Source: Glandiceps talaboti
Lineage: Eukaryota > Hemichordata > Enteropneusta > Spengelidae
Assembly (NCBI RefSeq): GCF_964340395.1
Contig: NC_135571.1
Location: forward strand, 11,311,440-11,338,939
Direction: 5' to 3'
DNA length: 27,500 bases
Part shown: positions 10,311-26,937 of the stretch, piece after piece
Numbering within the stretch: the first letter of the stretch is position 1
Layout: the number at the start of each line of letters is the position of its first letter
The notes under the pieces: generated by a model
Databases searched by the model: none
What the model was told of the DNA's origin: nothing
What the model saw: only the letters and a program-made list of their open reading frames with translations
Translations under genes and position numbers: made by a program

Positions 10311-13110
10311 TTAAAGGATCTAGAGACAATGAACACTTCGTTTACCACAGCTAGCCAAAATGATGTACACGTGTGTAAGTCGATGTAAACCATTCAAGTT
10401 GTCAGCCAACCTGTCTGATTGTTCGTTTGTCGTTATAATTCTACAGTCGTCAACCTCCTAAGTTCACGGTGCCTCATGCATGCTTATACTGCATGTCTCT
10501 TGCTTAGAATTTAGTACTGATTAAACTAAGTAATATTGCCATACAATAACTGCTTGTTGTCTGCACACACTTATCCTTCATACACCAGAAAAATATGACG
10601 AAGGCGTTAGTCAAATGCTGGCTAATGTTTAACGACCTACGAAACGTGTTTATTATATCTCAGACCATTAGCAGTCTGAGATTATATACATGTGCACTTA
10701 AAACGTGGAGTTTGACTGCCATACTAGATTGTAAAATGGCCTTGCCCTCCACTGTCTATGATTTGCATGTATGTGAGAGGTGGGTATTTCCCTTCCAAAT
10801 TAAACTGACCTATCAATGTCGATTCTCAAGCTTAAGAACGACGAGACATCAGAAATTCAGTATGTATTCTGATTAAGAGAATATGTTGTACCTTCGGCAA
10901 GTTGATCTTGGTGATGTCCTCTGAACAGACCCTTAGGGAAACTTCATATGCTTAACTTGCCAAACCTAATATTAGATTATTATTTCACGTAGCAACTTCT
11001 CAATCACTTTGACATTTCCATAGACCAGAAAACGTTTGACTGATTCTGTCTGATGACGTCGAATCATTAATATTCGCCTGGTGACGCTATGTGATTACGT
11101 CATCTCACAGTGGGTAGATTTAAAACAGCGCCCGTTGTCTGACCGACGCTCCATTAACCTATTGAATTCGCTTTCTGAAGCGTGTTTTAAAAGAGCATAG
11201 TCAGCAGCATATAATATCAAACATAAGGTGAAAATAATCGCAATTCTGAACGCTTTGACTCATAATTTGAGAACAGAAGAACCGATGATGTTGACGTGCC
11301 AAATCGTCATTACGTAAGAATGAACGACCATGGTATAGAGCCCATATATTTATTTGAACGTGTTCAACTTGGCTTGTGTGATGTATTTGTGCACTCATTT
11401 ATGTATTCCAAAAATGATTTAATCCCCAGGATTTATCGCAACCATGACAAAACACCTCTTCATGAACTCAAGACACATTCAAAGGTGAAGAATGCTTTCA
11501 TAGTTTCTTGCTTTAGATCATTGAAGATTGCCTGGCGATATAAAGAGTCGGAATCACCTTGCAAGGAGATGTGAATTTGTTGTTACTCAGAACCAGATAT
11601 TGACTGAGTCTACGTTTTTACAGACCATGTTTCCCTTCTTACTAGTAGTATTGCATAGTTTCCTCTTTGTAGGTTAAACAGTTTCTGACGACAGACTTTT
11701 CATTAAAAATGTGTACACACGTACCAGTGTTCTAAAATGTTTACGAATAAATACCGTACTGGAAAGGAGTTCAAAGACATACACTTGACCAAAGACATGT
11801 GGGGTATGACATTTGACTTGAAATACAAAGTGTTTGTTTTTAGTTTGACATGAATTGGTCACAATACTTATACCTCGTTGACGTTGTCAACAAGCCTCGC
11901 TGTCATTGCTGTACATGCCAAAAGATGGGGCGAGATGTACAGATCTAGTCACATCCATCATTCGACGACGTCTATCAGACGAGGTTGTTAGGATATTTAA
12001 CTGATGTGTTCTATCGAACGGACTTTGTTTTCCCTAAAAATAGCAGCGAGTAAAAAGCCAAGGGGAAAATTTAATGTGAAAGGTATGGTTTCTGATTCTT
12101 AACTTCAGCTTACTTGTTCACAACATTTTCATTGCATGTTAATTATGTGTTAATTATGGTAAGTATATGTTAATTATATGCACATTTGTGATATCCCCAG
12201 TAAGGAAGTGTAGTATTTCATCAAGCGGCGGAAATAAAACATTTGTAGTTCTTGAAAAATGAGAAGTCTTTTGTTTTTATTCACTTGAAAGGTGTTTTTG
12301 AAGAAAAAACTTGATACGAAAGAAAGAATCAAATTTCGGTGGAAGTGAGTAATCTTTTAAGCTCAGGGCTACACTAGCTGCAACTGAAACATTTTATGAA
12401 ATTGTTTTGTAATATAGATATAATGACTTGATCGTAATGTCGTACATCCTGAACGATATTGAATCAGCTGTGAGTAAACATCATATTTGCGTAGCGGTAC
12501 ACAATATGGTAAAATATATCTAATCAAATTGATTTTTGGGTCCGCACCCTAATGTTAGTACCCTAATGTATCACAATTGCAACATATTACGGTACTACTT
12601 ATAGATAAAATTGACCTCTAATTTCCAGTGAATCTATTGGTTGTCTGATCGAAAAAATAATATGTTATGTACAGCTAGTGTAGGCTTAAAAACAAACTCG
12701 ATAAGTTGTACAGTTCCATGCATTGAGAAGGACATTGGATTTAATTACATGTGAAACAATGATATACAAATAAATACAAAAATTGTGAAAGAAAAAACTT
12801 GAATATATCTAAGTTAAGTGACTAATGTAGTAAATAAATAAAACAGTATTAGTAATATCCACTAGCATTGGTTCAATGTGACCACGTGACCCTCTATTAT
12901 GTTGAACGTTCTCGAACGCCGTGAAGCAACCCATTCCGCATGCGTCTGGCTTTGACATCGAAATGGACGCGTCAGCCATTTTTAGCATTCGACTGAATGC
13001 ACACCGGATTGCCACTGAACCTCACAGGGACTTTTAGCTGTACAAGAGAAAGAAATAAAAACATGTGTGAATTAATAAAAACCAAAAAACGAAAAGTCAG
13101 TGCTTTGTTT
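10311..13110. other. Long intergenic stretch without a supported gene
   Basis: I see only short, unconvincing frames (the longest, 93 codons at 10595-10876, lacks any recognisable motif). There is a perfect 9-bp inverted repeat ATCTCAGAC/GTCTGAGAT at 10657-10682, a small run of GTTAATTATG repeats near 12137-12180, and a CpG-rich pocket at 12880-13010. Confidence 0.5.
12881..12985. promoter_or_regulatory. CpG-rich pocket with promoter-type motifs
   Basis: About a dozen CpGs fall within roughly 130 bp of otherwise AT-rich DNA. CACGTG (12883-12888, in CCACGTGACC), CGCATGCG (12937-12944) and, on the minus strand, AAAATGGC (about 12975-12982) resemble USF/MiT, NRF1 and YY1 sites. A minus-strand ATG at 12978 opens a 56-codon frame of unknown meaning. 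This could be a cryptic or real transcription start. Confidence 0.25.
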
Positions 13111-13248
13111 AAAAAATAAAATAAAATAAAATAGAATAAAATAGAATAAAATAAAATAGAATAAAATAAAGTAAAATGAAATGAAATGAAATAAAATAAA
13201 AGGAAATAAGTAAGATGAAATAAAAAATATATGAATGAATAATGGTGA

Positions 13249-13293
<45 letters not shown>

Positions 13294-13354
13294 TAGACTG
13301 ACTGACACTGACTGGCTGACTGGCTGACTGGCTGACTGGCTGACTGACAGACTA
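13111..13354 (+). repeat. (ATAAA)n, (GACA)n and (GGCTGACT)n compound repeat
   Basis: A degenerate ATAAA pentanucleotide run spans 13111-13203. GACA repeats span 13255-13298 and an 8-bp GGCTGACT-type repeat spans about 13297-13353. Confidence 0.9.
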
Positions 13355-13970
13355 AGTAGGGAAGGGAACGTCCCCTTTTATTAGAAATCTGAAGTCCTTA
13401 TAAAGCTTTATGATATAATAAACTCCTATTCACTATACGTGTGAATGACAAGTCGTATAAAGTATGGTACAGTCAGTGGACTAACAAGATATAATCAATG
13501 TGATCAAACAAGAAGAATAAGACTCTAACGTTAGCCAATGTTCTACAGTTCAACCTTTTATTCTACAAGTAACCAGATACGAAGAAATAAAATCAATACA
13601 AGAAAGTACGGTCTTCTATTAAAGTTAGAACGTGCCGCCGTTAACCCCGTTGATGACCTATTTTCCTTCAAATCAGAATTCTTAATATCTCCCCAAATTT
13701 GCGATATCAATCATGTTCCTGTTCTTTTCTAATTCATGCACGAAATTTGGAGGTTCACAGGCATTTTGTTAAAACAATATTTGTCGGCCATATTGGATTC
13801 TAAAATGGTTCAATTTTGACTATTTAAATATATGTACTGTGACCACTCATCTTTTTCTTGATTAGAACTGAGAGTTGTTTTGAGTTAAAAAATATATTTA
13901 TATTTTGCGAGGTAAATACGACGCGTAAAGGAGCGCCCTTTATGGCATTCAGCTTGCTTTCAACGACTGA
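13355..13970. other. Intergenic DNA, nothing recognised
   Basis: Only chance frames are seen. Confidence 0.5.
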
Positions 13971-14373
13971 TTCTACATTTAAAATCAAGAAACCAGAAAA
14001 TAATTCTTCTGTTTCGACAAAACTCTCACTACACCTTAACGTCTGGTTCGACTTACCAAAATTACTACATTTAATTATCATATTTATCATATCATATTAT
14101 AATTAACAACAATCTTACAACACTTCTACATTTTACCGTCTGGCTAAAATAAATCTTACTAACAGTGTTACATTTTATTGTCCGGTTCGACAAAAATCTT
14201 ACTAACAGTGCTACATTTTATCGTCTGGCTCAACAAAAATCTTACCAACAGTGCTACATTTTATCGTCTGGCTCGATTTTTGTTGAACGAGACGATAAAA
14301 TGTAACAATGTAAGTAAGGTTTTTGTTGACTCGGACGACGTTTTGTTTGAGGTTTCGAAAATTCAATTGTAAC
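13971..14373. mobile_element. Foldback element with 43-bp tandem-repeat arms, copy 2
   Basis: This is the same family as 6643-6964. The ends are TACATTTAAAATCAAGAAACC on the left and, inverted, GGTTTCGAAAATTCAATTGT on the right. Several units run in one orientation (TCGTCTGG-type cores near 14137, 14180, 14222, 14265). Repeat polarity then flips at about 14275, with GAGACGATAAAATGTAAC opposite. The flip makes a hairpin of about 20 bp. The arms have different unit numbers from copy 1. Confidence 0.78.
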
Positions 14374-16363
14374 ATTGAAGTGATAGGCCCACAGAAATAT
14401 GTTTGGAAAATGTACAGACTGGTATGGTGCAGAACATTGGATATGTTGCATGTATGTTCCCAATGACTTTCAAATCATCAGTAATGTGGATTGTCTAAAG
14501 GTAACAAACCAACGATACTCATTACATACTCGTAGTCCGACTCGACCAGTTACAAGACAACTAATTTTCATCTCAATGTCCTTCAATGGCAATGATTGAT
14601 ACTGGAGTGCTAGCACACAATAACAATAAGAAAGCTAAAGCTTAAACATATGTTCGGAGTTTAATTTGCTTTCTATTTGCAGGGAAATATGATTGAAGTT
14701 TCCAGCTGTTTTTCTCAGATTGCTTTTACCACCTACCCTTAAATTTTATTAAACTGTGCTCAGAAAACGATCACAAATATTAACTTTAGAATTCTATTAT
14801 AACATAGAAGCCAAGGAAAGACAATGTCAATTTGAGGGTATCAACGTGGTGTTTTTCTTATCGTGTCTTCTTTTGATGTTTGTCCGAAAACGGCGCAATA
14901 TTTTGAATCAGGCTTTTATATTATATCCTATTCATCAAAACAATCGGGAACAACAAAGTGCAGGGTTAGCTACAAGATCAAATAATTTTTCGATTTTTGT
15001 TTTCCGCTGATATTTTTTAGTCGGTTCTTGTTCTTGATTTGTTACGAATCAATTATTTGTGAGTACTACACTTTTACAATACCTTGTTTTGTCTTTCGTA
15101 ACAACACCTCAACATCTTCGAAATCGTCCAATATATCGACAAGTTGCTGAATATTTTTGTACAATCGTTCCTTGCAAGAGAGAGAGAGAGAAAAATGAAA
15201 ATATGATAGAAACCTAAAGTGGCACAATCTAAGCTTTTTATTCAAGTGAAAAAACTTACATAATAATCTTGATAAATTTTTTTAAAAAAATGAGTTCAAT
15301 GCGCATGCGTTCTATGATATTACAATTGTCTTCTGGTATTATTGAAACAACTGATTGCATAGTAGGGATTTCTTGAACCTTTTTGATACGTATAACAAAT
15401 TACGTCATCGGATCATTTATAAATTCTCAATACCAGGTTTGAGTTCACTTAATTGCAAATGGTCGATAAGTGTACTCCAGTAAGTACAACACTGCGAGTA
15501 CCTTATAAGTATCAAGAAATTGACAAAAGTACACAACACAATGCCACATAAAACAAAAACAAACTAATAAATAAACGAGTAAATAAATAAACAAACGAAC
15601 AAGCTATAACACAGTACATAAGGAGTTCAAAGTCAATATAAAATTTTCAGCCGGTGTTCTTGAAGACAGGAAAGTGAACATTTTATCACAGGTAACAACA
15701 TGATGAATTAAAATATTTTGACTGTCCAAAAGACGTCAAATGATTCTAAACACCTGCTTTCTTCTCAAAACGGACAAGGAATTAACTACATATCACGCTC
15801 TCTAATTCTATTTAATTTGAATAAAAAAAGGCGAATTCATTAGCAGTCTATGTAAAAATATTAATTTAGAAAGGGCGTTCAACTCGTCGCACTATTTTCT
15901 CGAATAATTCATTCCCGTGTTTATGATAAATTGGTGCTGAGTATAATCTAACATAGTCGTTTTGTTCATATTTTCATATATTTTCTCGGACAACGTTCAA
16001 ATGATTTTGATAATGTAATGAAGTTTGTCTACAATTTCATGCCGCTCTTCCGTAAAGTCACAGATTGCTGCGTTTAAAACACATAACCAAGCGCAAACAG
16101 TTTCACAGATCAAAGCGCTTTACCCTGGCCCTGACCTATAACGATTACAGCCTCTGGAAGCACCTAACATTAAAACATTAACAATGCAAACCTCTATCCT
16201 ACCCGGTCCTCAATTATCTTGCCCAAGAACTTGAGCAAGTCCGTCAGAAACAAACGGGTAGTTGCGAGCTCAAGCTATCGTCTTATTACATATAACAAGC
16301 CTGAAGAATTTACACCAAATGACCCTATTTTTAAAAGTCTCCCCAATGATTCACAAGCTGACA
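14374..16363. other. Intergenic DNA without a supported gene
   Basis: The chance frame at 14756-15010 has no recognisable motif. TGCGCATGCGTT at about 15300-15311 matches an NRF1-type site in isolation. A 16-bp AG run lies at 15176-15191. Confidence 0.5.
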
Positions 16364-21182
<4,819 letters not shown>

Positions 21183-21326
21183 AAAGTGAAACTGACGTTC
21201 TTTCTGACTTAGTTATTTCGTGTAAGAACTAATGATGACTTGCAGATTAACTCGAAATATTGCCGTAAATGAAAATGTCGAAGGAGAGTTTCTTCTTTAT
21301 GCTCTCCTGAAGAAAAATATCGAAAA

Positions 21327-21332
21327 TATATA
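21327..21332 (-). promoter_or_regulatory. TATA box of the peptide-precursor gene
   Basis: TATATA on the minus strand lies 145 bp upstream of the start codon, which gives a 5' UTR of roughly 115 nt if transcription starts about 30 bp downstream. Confidence 0.45.
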
Positions 21333-21379
21333 GACGTAGAGTATGCAATAGAAAGAGACTTTATCGACGCTGTAACGTG

Positions 21380-21384
21380 ATTGG
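21380..21384 (-). promoter_or_regulatory. CCAAT box upstream of the TATA box
   Basis: AGCCAATCACG on the minus strand, about 50 bp upstream of the TATA box, is the usual position for a CCAAT box. A CGTTAC half-CRE is adjacent. Confidence 0.4.
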
Positions 21385-21632
21385 CTGGATGCATAATGAA
21401 TATTTAATGAGGTATTGAGTTTGAAGGTATTTCAATAGCGGTCGACAGAGAAATAATTAAAAGGATATTCTATACGTAGAAATCGATTTAGAGTTATGAT
21501 TTTACCTCTAAATATAGTCACAATCTTTACTTCTTAGGATTTATTTATAACGCGTTATATTTCGACTATATTGAATTTAAGCACTTGAAGGGGTGAGACA
21601 TCTTGTCAAGAACGTGCATAGTGTACCGTTCG

Positions 21633-21640
21633 TGACGTCA
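21633..21640 (-). promoter_or_regulatory. Full CRE (TGACGTCA) upstream of the peptide gene
   Basis: A perfect palindromic cAMP response element lies about 300 bp upstream of the TATA box and 450 bp from the start codon. Many neuropeptide genes are known to respond to CREB through this site; here it is inference. Confidence 0.35.
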
Positions 21641-21920
21641 GCATTGCTACTTTTGTGCTTTGGAAAGAATGGACCATGAAATACGGATCCTAATACCGGA
21701 AACTAGTTTTTTAATAAGCCGTTAATGTCAAATTTGCTGCTATTTCCTAAAGACTGAAAGGTTATGAATAGCAGATCTCAGAAGCGACGTATGGATTCAC
21801 CCCTAGAACTATCATAATAAATCTGCTAGATACGACATCGCTATTACTAAATAAACTGTACAAAAAACCCACCTTCTGTAAACTTGCACTTAAATTTTGT
21901 TACTTATTAATATCGAAAAC

Positions 21921-22121
21921 TATGTATGTATGTATGTATGTATGTATGTATGTACGTACGTACGTACGTACGTACGTACGGATGTATGTACGTACGTACG
22001 TACGTATGTACGTACGTACGTACGTACGTACGTATGTATGTATGTACGTACGTACGTACTTATGTATGTATGTATGTATGTATGTATGTATGCATGCATG
22101 CATGTATGCATGTACGTACGT
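21921..22121 (+). repeat. (TATG)n interleaved with (TACG)n and (CATG)n
   Basis: Blocks of TATG and of TACG alternate. CATG units lie near the right end (about 22091-22111). Confidence 0.95.
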
Positions 22122-23141
22122 TGACCCCTCCGTTTGTTTTTGTGTTACTTGGTTTTTCCTGAAGTGAAAAGAGCTATTTGCAAACCTACCCATTTGTATA
22201 ACCGATTCATACTTCGTTCGAATCAATGATTATTTGTTGTGCCTTTCTCTGTAGTGTAGGTGATCTGTCAAACTTCACTTGGTTTGACGTAACACTATGA
22301 GAAATTGCCGTTCTCTGACAATTTGATAATAAAATAATCGTACACACTTCAGTAAAGATGGAAAGGCTGCCCATCTATACTTGAACTTCGTTTGATTTTA
22401 ATTTTGTTTCCGAATACGTAACTACTTACTTCGTAAATGTTCGAGTAGTTGGTATCGTATTGCCGGAAACTCAATAGTTGCTCACTTAATTGTAGGAGCG
22501 AGAGTTGAATCGTTCTGCAGCTGAGTAACCGACGGTATCCCGTCATATATTGACTTGTCGTAGGCGGTATTGGAAACATCGCAAGGGAACTTACTAAAAC
22601 CTAACTGTATCCGTTACTGGAGCTCTACATATGATGATGACACCGGACAAATCTAGGGATGACGACTACGGTTGAGTTGAAAGTATGACGTAAGCATGCA
22701 GACGACTGCGAAGAAGAGGTAGTTAATCTGAAAAATAAGACGAAGATCCGGTATTTTGGTTCTTTCGCTGTGGTTAAGTATGTACAAGAGACTTGAGACG
22801 TAGAAAGTGAAGTATTATTGTTACGATGACTAAATCAGAGACATGCGAATGATGAGTTCTAGTATTTTTATACAAGTCTTAGAACCGATTGTGACATTCC
22901 TAGATATTTCAGTAACGTTTGATTCAACCGCAGATTCCTATAAATTATATTAATTTTTTAATTTGTTAGTGTAAATTTACCTAAGTTGCCAATATATTTG
23001 TCAGATAGTAAAGTAAAATATAATAATACGTACAACTCTTACTATGACATCATCACAACAATTTTCTGTTCTTATACACAGTATCTATCTACAATATTTA
23101 TGTAACCCCACTCTACTTATGACATACAGACAGACAGATAG

Positions 23142-23143
<2 letters not shown>
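22122..23143. other. Upstream intergenic DNA; one exon-like block only
   Basis: Apart from the minus-strand block at 22430-22727, discussed as a finding, no gene or RNA is supported. Confidence 0.45.
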
Positions 23144-23208
<65 letters not shown>

Positions 23209-23486
23209 TAGATTGATAGAGAGATTGCTTGACATACATACATACATACATACATACATACATACATACATACATACATACATACATACATACATACATA
23301 CATGGATACATACATACATACATACATACATACATACATACATACATACATACATACATACATACATACATACATACATACATACATGCATGCATGCATG
23401 CATGCATGCATGCATGCATGCATGCATACATACATACATACATACATACATACATACATACATACATACATACATACATACATACG
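23144..23486 (+). repeat. (AT)n then (CATA)n with an internal (CATG)n block
   Basis: AT repeats span 23144-23202 and CATA repeats about 23233-23486, with a CATG block at 23385-23426. Confidence 0.97.
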
Positions 23487-23837
23487 TATTGAATCATTTT
23501 CAGCTTCTATTATAAGTTATCAATTCATATCCACGTATCAACCCTACGACATTTAAGATCTATAGAGACATCGATGTGGAATTCGATCGACATAGGTAAA
23601 CACCACTTGAAAAGCTAACATTCTTCTGTACTGTAGGGATATGTTCAAAGCACAAAGTAACAAAGACGGATTAAGCCAACGCATACAACTGGTTCACTTT
23701 AGAAGTAGTATTTATGGTAGGTTTGAAATACATTACCTTTTTCAACTAAGTACATTTTTAATATAATTGAAATCTCAATCATTCTTTCACTATTTACATT
23801 CAACTTTTGTCTCCGCACTGACTTCACCTTTCTGCCA
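23487..23837. other. Intergenic DNA, nothing recognised
   Basis: No feature is seen. Confidence 0.5.
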
Positions 23838-23845
23838 GTCTGTCA

Positions 23846-23912
<67 letters not shown>
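23838..23912 (+). repeat. (CTGT)n microsatellite
   Basis: About 18 CTGT units, nearly pure. Confidence 0.95.
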
Positions 23913-24336
23913 GTTTGTCTTCTTGAGCAAAGTTTCATATGGGGAAGTTTAGAAATATATTATAAGAAATTTGATTTTTAGGAAATTGGACCACGAGGAG
24001 CATTCTACTTTAAAACCGGAATTTTCAATTTGGAGTAAATTGTAATGAAGTAACGATACTTGCAAATGCAGACTCATCATCTGATTATTGATCACACATG
24101 TCTCGTAGCTCCATGGGTATTCCTAAGCTTAATCAATTGGAATCCACTGTCATTTCACCTATGCTGGTTTTATCTTGGGGGAAAATACTTGTAGAGATAG
24201 CTAGTTATTTATTATTAGAATGACCATGCCGGTAAAAATCTGCCAGCACTGCAGTCCGTCCAATTTGTTGCTTTGAGTATATGCACATAGACGAACAAAC
24301 AAACAATCAGTCACACACACATAGAGAGAGAAAGAC
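23913..24336. other. Intergenic DNA, nothing recognised
   Basis: No feature is seen. Confidence 0.5.
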
Positions 24337-24358
24337 AGATCGACAAACAGACAAACAA

Positions 24359-24393
<35 letters not shown>

Positions 24394-24720
24394 GCCAGAG
24401 AGACATACATACATACATACATACATACATACATACATACATACATACATACATACATACATACATACATACATACATACATACATACAGACAGACAGAC
24501 AGATAGACAAACAAACAAACAGACAGACAGACAGACTAACAGACAGACAGACAAACAACCAAACAAACAAACAAACAAATAAACAAACAAACAGACAGGC
24601 AGACAAACACACAAACAAGCAAACACACAAACAGACAGACAGACAGACAGACAGATAGACAGATAGACAGACAGACAGATAGACAGACAGACAGATAGGT
24701 AGGTAGATATACAAACAAAG
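24337..24720 (+). repeat. Compound (GACA)n, (CATA)n, (CAAA)n tract
   Basis: GACA repeats give way to CATA at about 24403-24488, then GACA and CAAA blocks alternate to about 24720. Confidence 0.95.
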
Positions 24721-24996
24721 AAACAAAGACAGAAAGAACAAAACGCAACGATGCAAACTCCCCCAATTCAATTACGCTTTAAGAATTGTTAAGTATTTGT
24801 ATGTATTAGGTATTAGGTGTTATTCTGAGTAACAACCGGATGATATAAAGTTTATAGTAAATTCTGACCAACTGTTGGTATAACCCATAATTTTTAAATA
24901 TGCAACTTTGGTATATACTTGTAATAACATAAAGGTTATGATATCATTAACATTTCCATGAAGGAATCTATTTTCTATTGGTAAAACTCATCAGTT

Positions 24997-25407
24997 ATGC
25001 AAATTAGTCATGTATTATGTAATTAGTTATGTAATGCCTCTTATATAATACAACATGTATCAGTCATAGTATCATGAATGCATACAGCACATTTCATGTA
25101 ATTCGGGTCAATAATGACGGATAAAGCATATGATTGGTAAATATGTTTAATTATGCAAATCAGCTAGTTATATGTAAGTCCAACCATTTATAGCCAATGG
25201 ATATGAATAAATTGATGAGTTATCACGCAAATGTTCAATCTTGCTATCACATTAATATTAATAATTATGCAAATCACTTATTGAAATAAATATCCACATT
25301 GCTAAGATCTAGACAAAATATGTGTTTATGCTAGGATTAATGTATGTGTAAATTTATATAAAATTTAAGGCACAATTCTTAAGATCAAAATAAATATTGA
25401 TGCAAAT
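24997..25407 (+). promoter_or_regulatory. Cluster of four octamer (ATGCAAAT) motifs
   Basis: Perfect ATGCAAAT occurs at 24997-25004, 25153-25160, 25267-25274 and 25400-25407, all on the plus strand. ATGCAAAT is the known POU/Oct binding site. No gene is seen nearby. Confidence 0.4.
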
Positions 25408-25506
25408 TACTTATTAATATGCATAAGGTGTTCGGAAAATAATATGCATATGTGTATCAATGTTTATTATATGTTGAGTATGTTTTGAGATGGAAAATCG
25501 GTAACA

Positions 25507-25690
25507 GACATACATACATACATACATACATACATACATACATACATACATACATACATACATACATACATACATACATACATACATACATACAGATAGA
25601 CACACGCACACACACAGACTAGATAAGAGTGTAATATTTGCTGATTTATTTATTTATTTATCTATTTACATATTTATTTATATATTTACC
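25507..25690 (+). repeat. (CATA)n and (TTTA)n microsatellites
   Basis: CATA repeats cover 25507-25594 and degenerate TTTA repeats cover about 25644-25690. Short TTAG repeats follow near 25727-25741. Confidence 0.95.
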
Positions 25691-25741
25691 TGTTTTTATT
25701 ATCCATTTTTCACAGTTAGGTACTAGTTAGTTAGTTAGTTC

Positions 25742-26566
25742 GTTATTTAATCAGTCAGTCAGGTTTTTTTTGTTTGTTTCTTAAATTTATTTACTTAATT
25801 ACTTTCATTATTAGTCAGTTATTTAATCAATCAAGTAAATAATGTCCCATAACTTGATTGATAAGAATTATTTCATCAAAACCAAGTCCATTTTCACTTT
25901 GAACATGTATATCTCCTGCAGTGTAAGGACGCTATGCATTCTCGATGTACACAATATTATAACAAACAGAAGCAATTTGGTGAAACTAGATTGCTGCAAA
26001 GTTAGAAGTTATGCATTTTTTCACCGCCCCCCGCCCCGAAAAAAAATGACCACGAAATCTACGTTGCTATTCGTTATATCAGATAATATGGGTTATCAGT
26101 ACTACAAGCATTGGACCAAGACATCGAATGACGTATGTAACCATGGTGAATTACGATGCCATTGGCTGTACGTTTAGCTACGTCAAGTTTCCCTGCGATC
26201 TGTATAGGTACTGCGTATATAACGTGTTATAACAAGCGATTGTTGGGGGAGACATGCCAAAATGGTGTGAATGGATAGTAACTACTTACATATCATGACA
26301 GCAAAAACAATGTTTACGGAAGTTTTTAGTTAGCCGTACAAGAGGGTTACGTGCAAAGTCAATTATTTTGTATCTGATTTAGACACCTGTCCACATGATG
26401 ATGAAATTCGGCGTTTACCATTCTCCCAAAGGGCTAGCTAATCCTGTGACGTAAAAATCCTTTATAGTTTGTGGTTTGAGTGTATAGTACAACAAACCTA
26501 TACAAATGACAAAGGTTTCATAGAAAGAGTCAGTGACTATTGCTGGCATTCACAACACGGTTAGGC
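25742..26566. other. Intergenic DNA, nothing recognised
   Basis: The 111-codon frame at 25842-26177 has no recognisable motif. A C-rich island CACCGCCCCCCGCCCCG sits near 26022-26038. Confidence 0.5.
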
Positions 26567-26937
26567 CTAAAAAAAATAATTGTTTGATTCCGGTTACCCG
26601 ACCCCACCTAGCTTTTCACTGCTGACCCTAAACTTTCAATTTACGTATTCGAGAAAGAGATAATAAAATCGCAAAAATTGTGAAGTCTCACGCAAAATAG
26701 TGGATGCGGAAACTACCATCAACTTAAAAAACACTGTAAATCTGTTCTTCAAATCTGTAATGGCTTTACATCTATCTGATAGGAAGAAATAACAACACAG
26801 AGACCATTTGAAAAAACAATGGACAACCTGAAGTAGACACTCACATAGAAAAATATAATATAAAATAAAATAAAAAATTTATCTACCCCACCTATTCTAA
26901 TATTGAGTGTAACCAAAACTACACAATTTTTTATTAG
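26567..26937. mobile_element. MITE family A, copy 2 (371 bp, inverted relative to copy 1)
   Basis: The ends are CTAAAAAAAATAATTGTTTG and, inverted, CTAATAAAAAATTGTGTAG, both followed inward by a GGTTAC motif. The interior matches 6308-6627 in reverse complement, with about 50-55 extra bases in the middle. There is no coding capacity. Confidence 0.8.

Noticed and set aside
10595-10876. 93-codon plus-strand ORF
   Set aside because: No recognisable motif, no splice or promoter context. Its length is possible by chance.
22205-22230. tRNA gene suggested by GTTCGAATCA
   Set aside because: Looks like a B box but no A box or cloverleaf could be drawn around it.
23113-23556. Tyr-Ile-His-Thr and Met-Tyr-Val-Cys repeat ORFs over CATA/TATG tracts (also 21897-22226, 24201-24771, 25414-25611)
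   Set aside because: A four-base repeat has no stop in any frame, so ORFs are automatic. They do not have coding composition.
24337-24720. CRISPR-like array of short repeats
   Set aside because: Units are 4 bp with no unique spacers, and the genome is animal.
26022-26038. G-quadruplex from the C-rich island
   Set aside because: The complementary strand has only two long G runs plus a GG, too few for a standard quadruplex.
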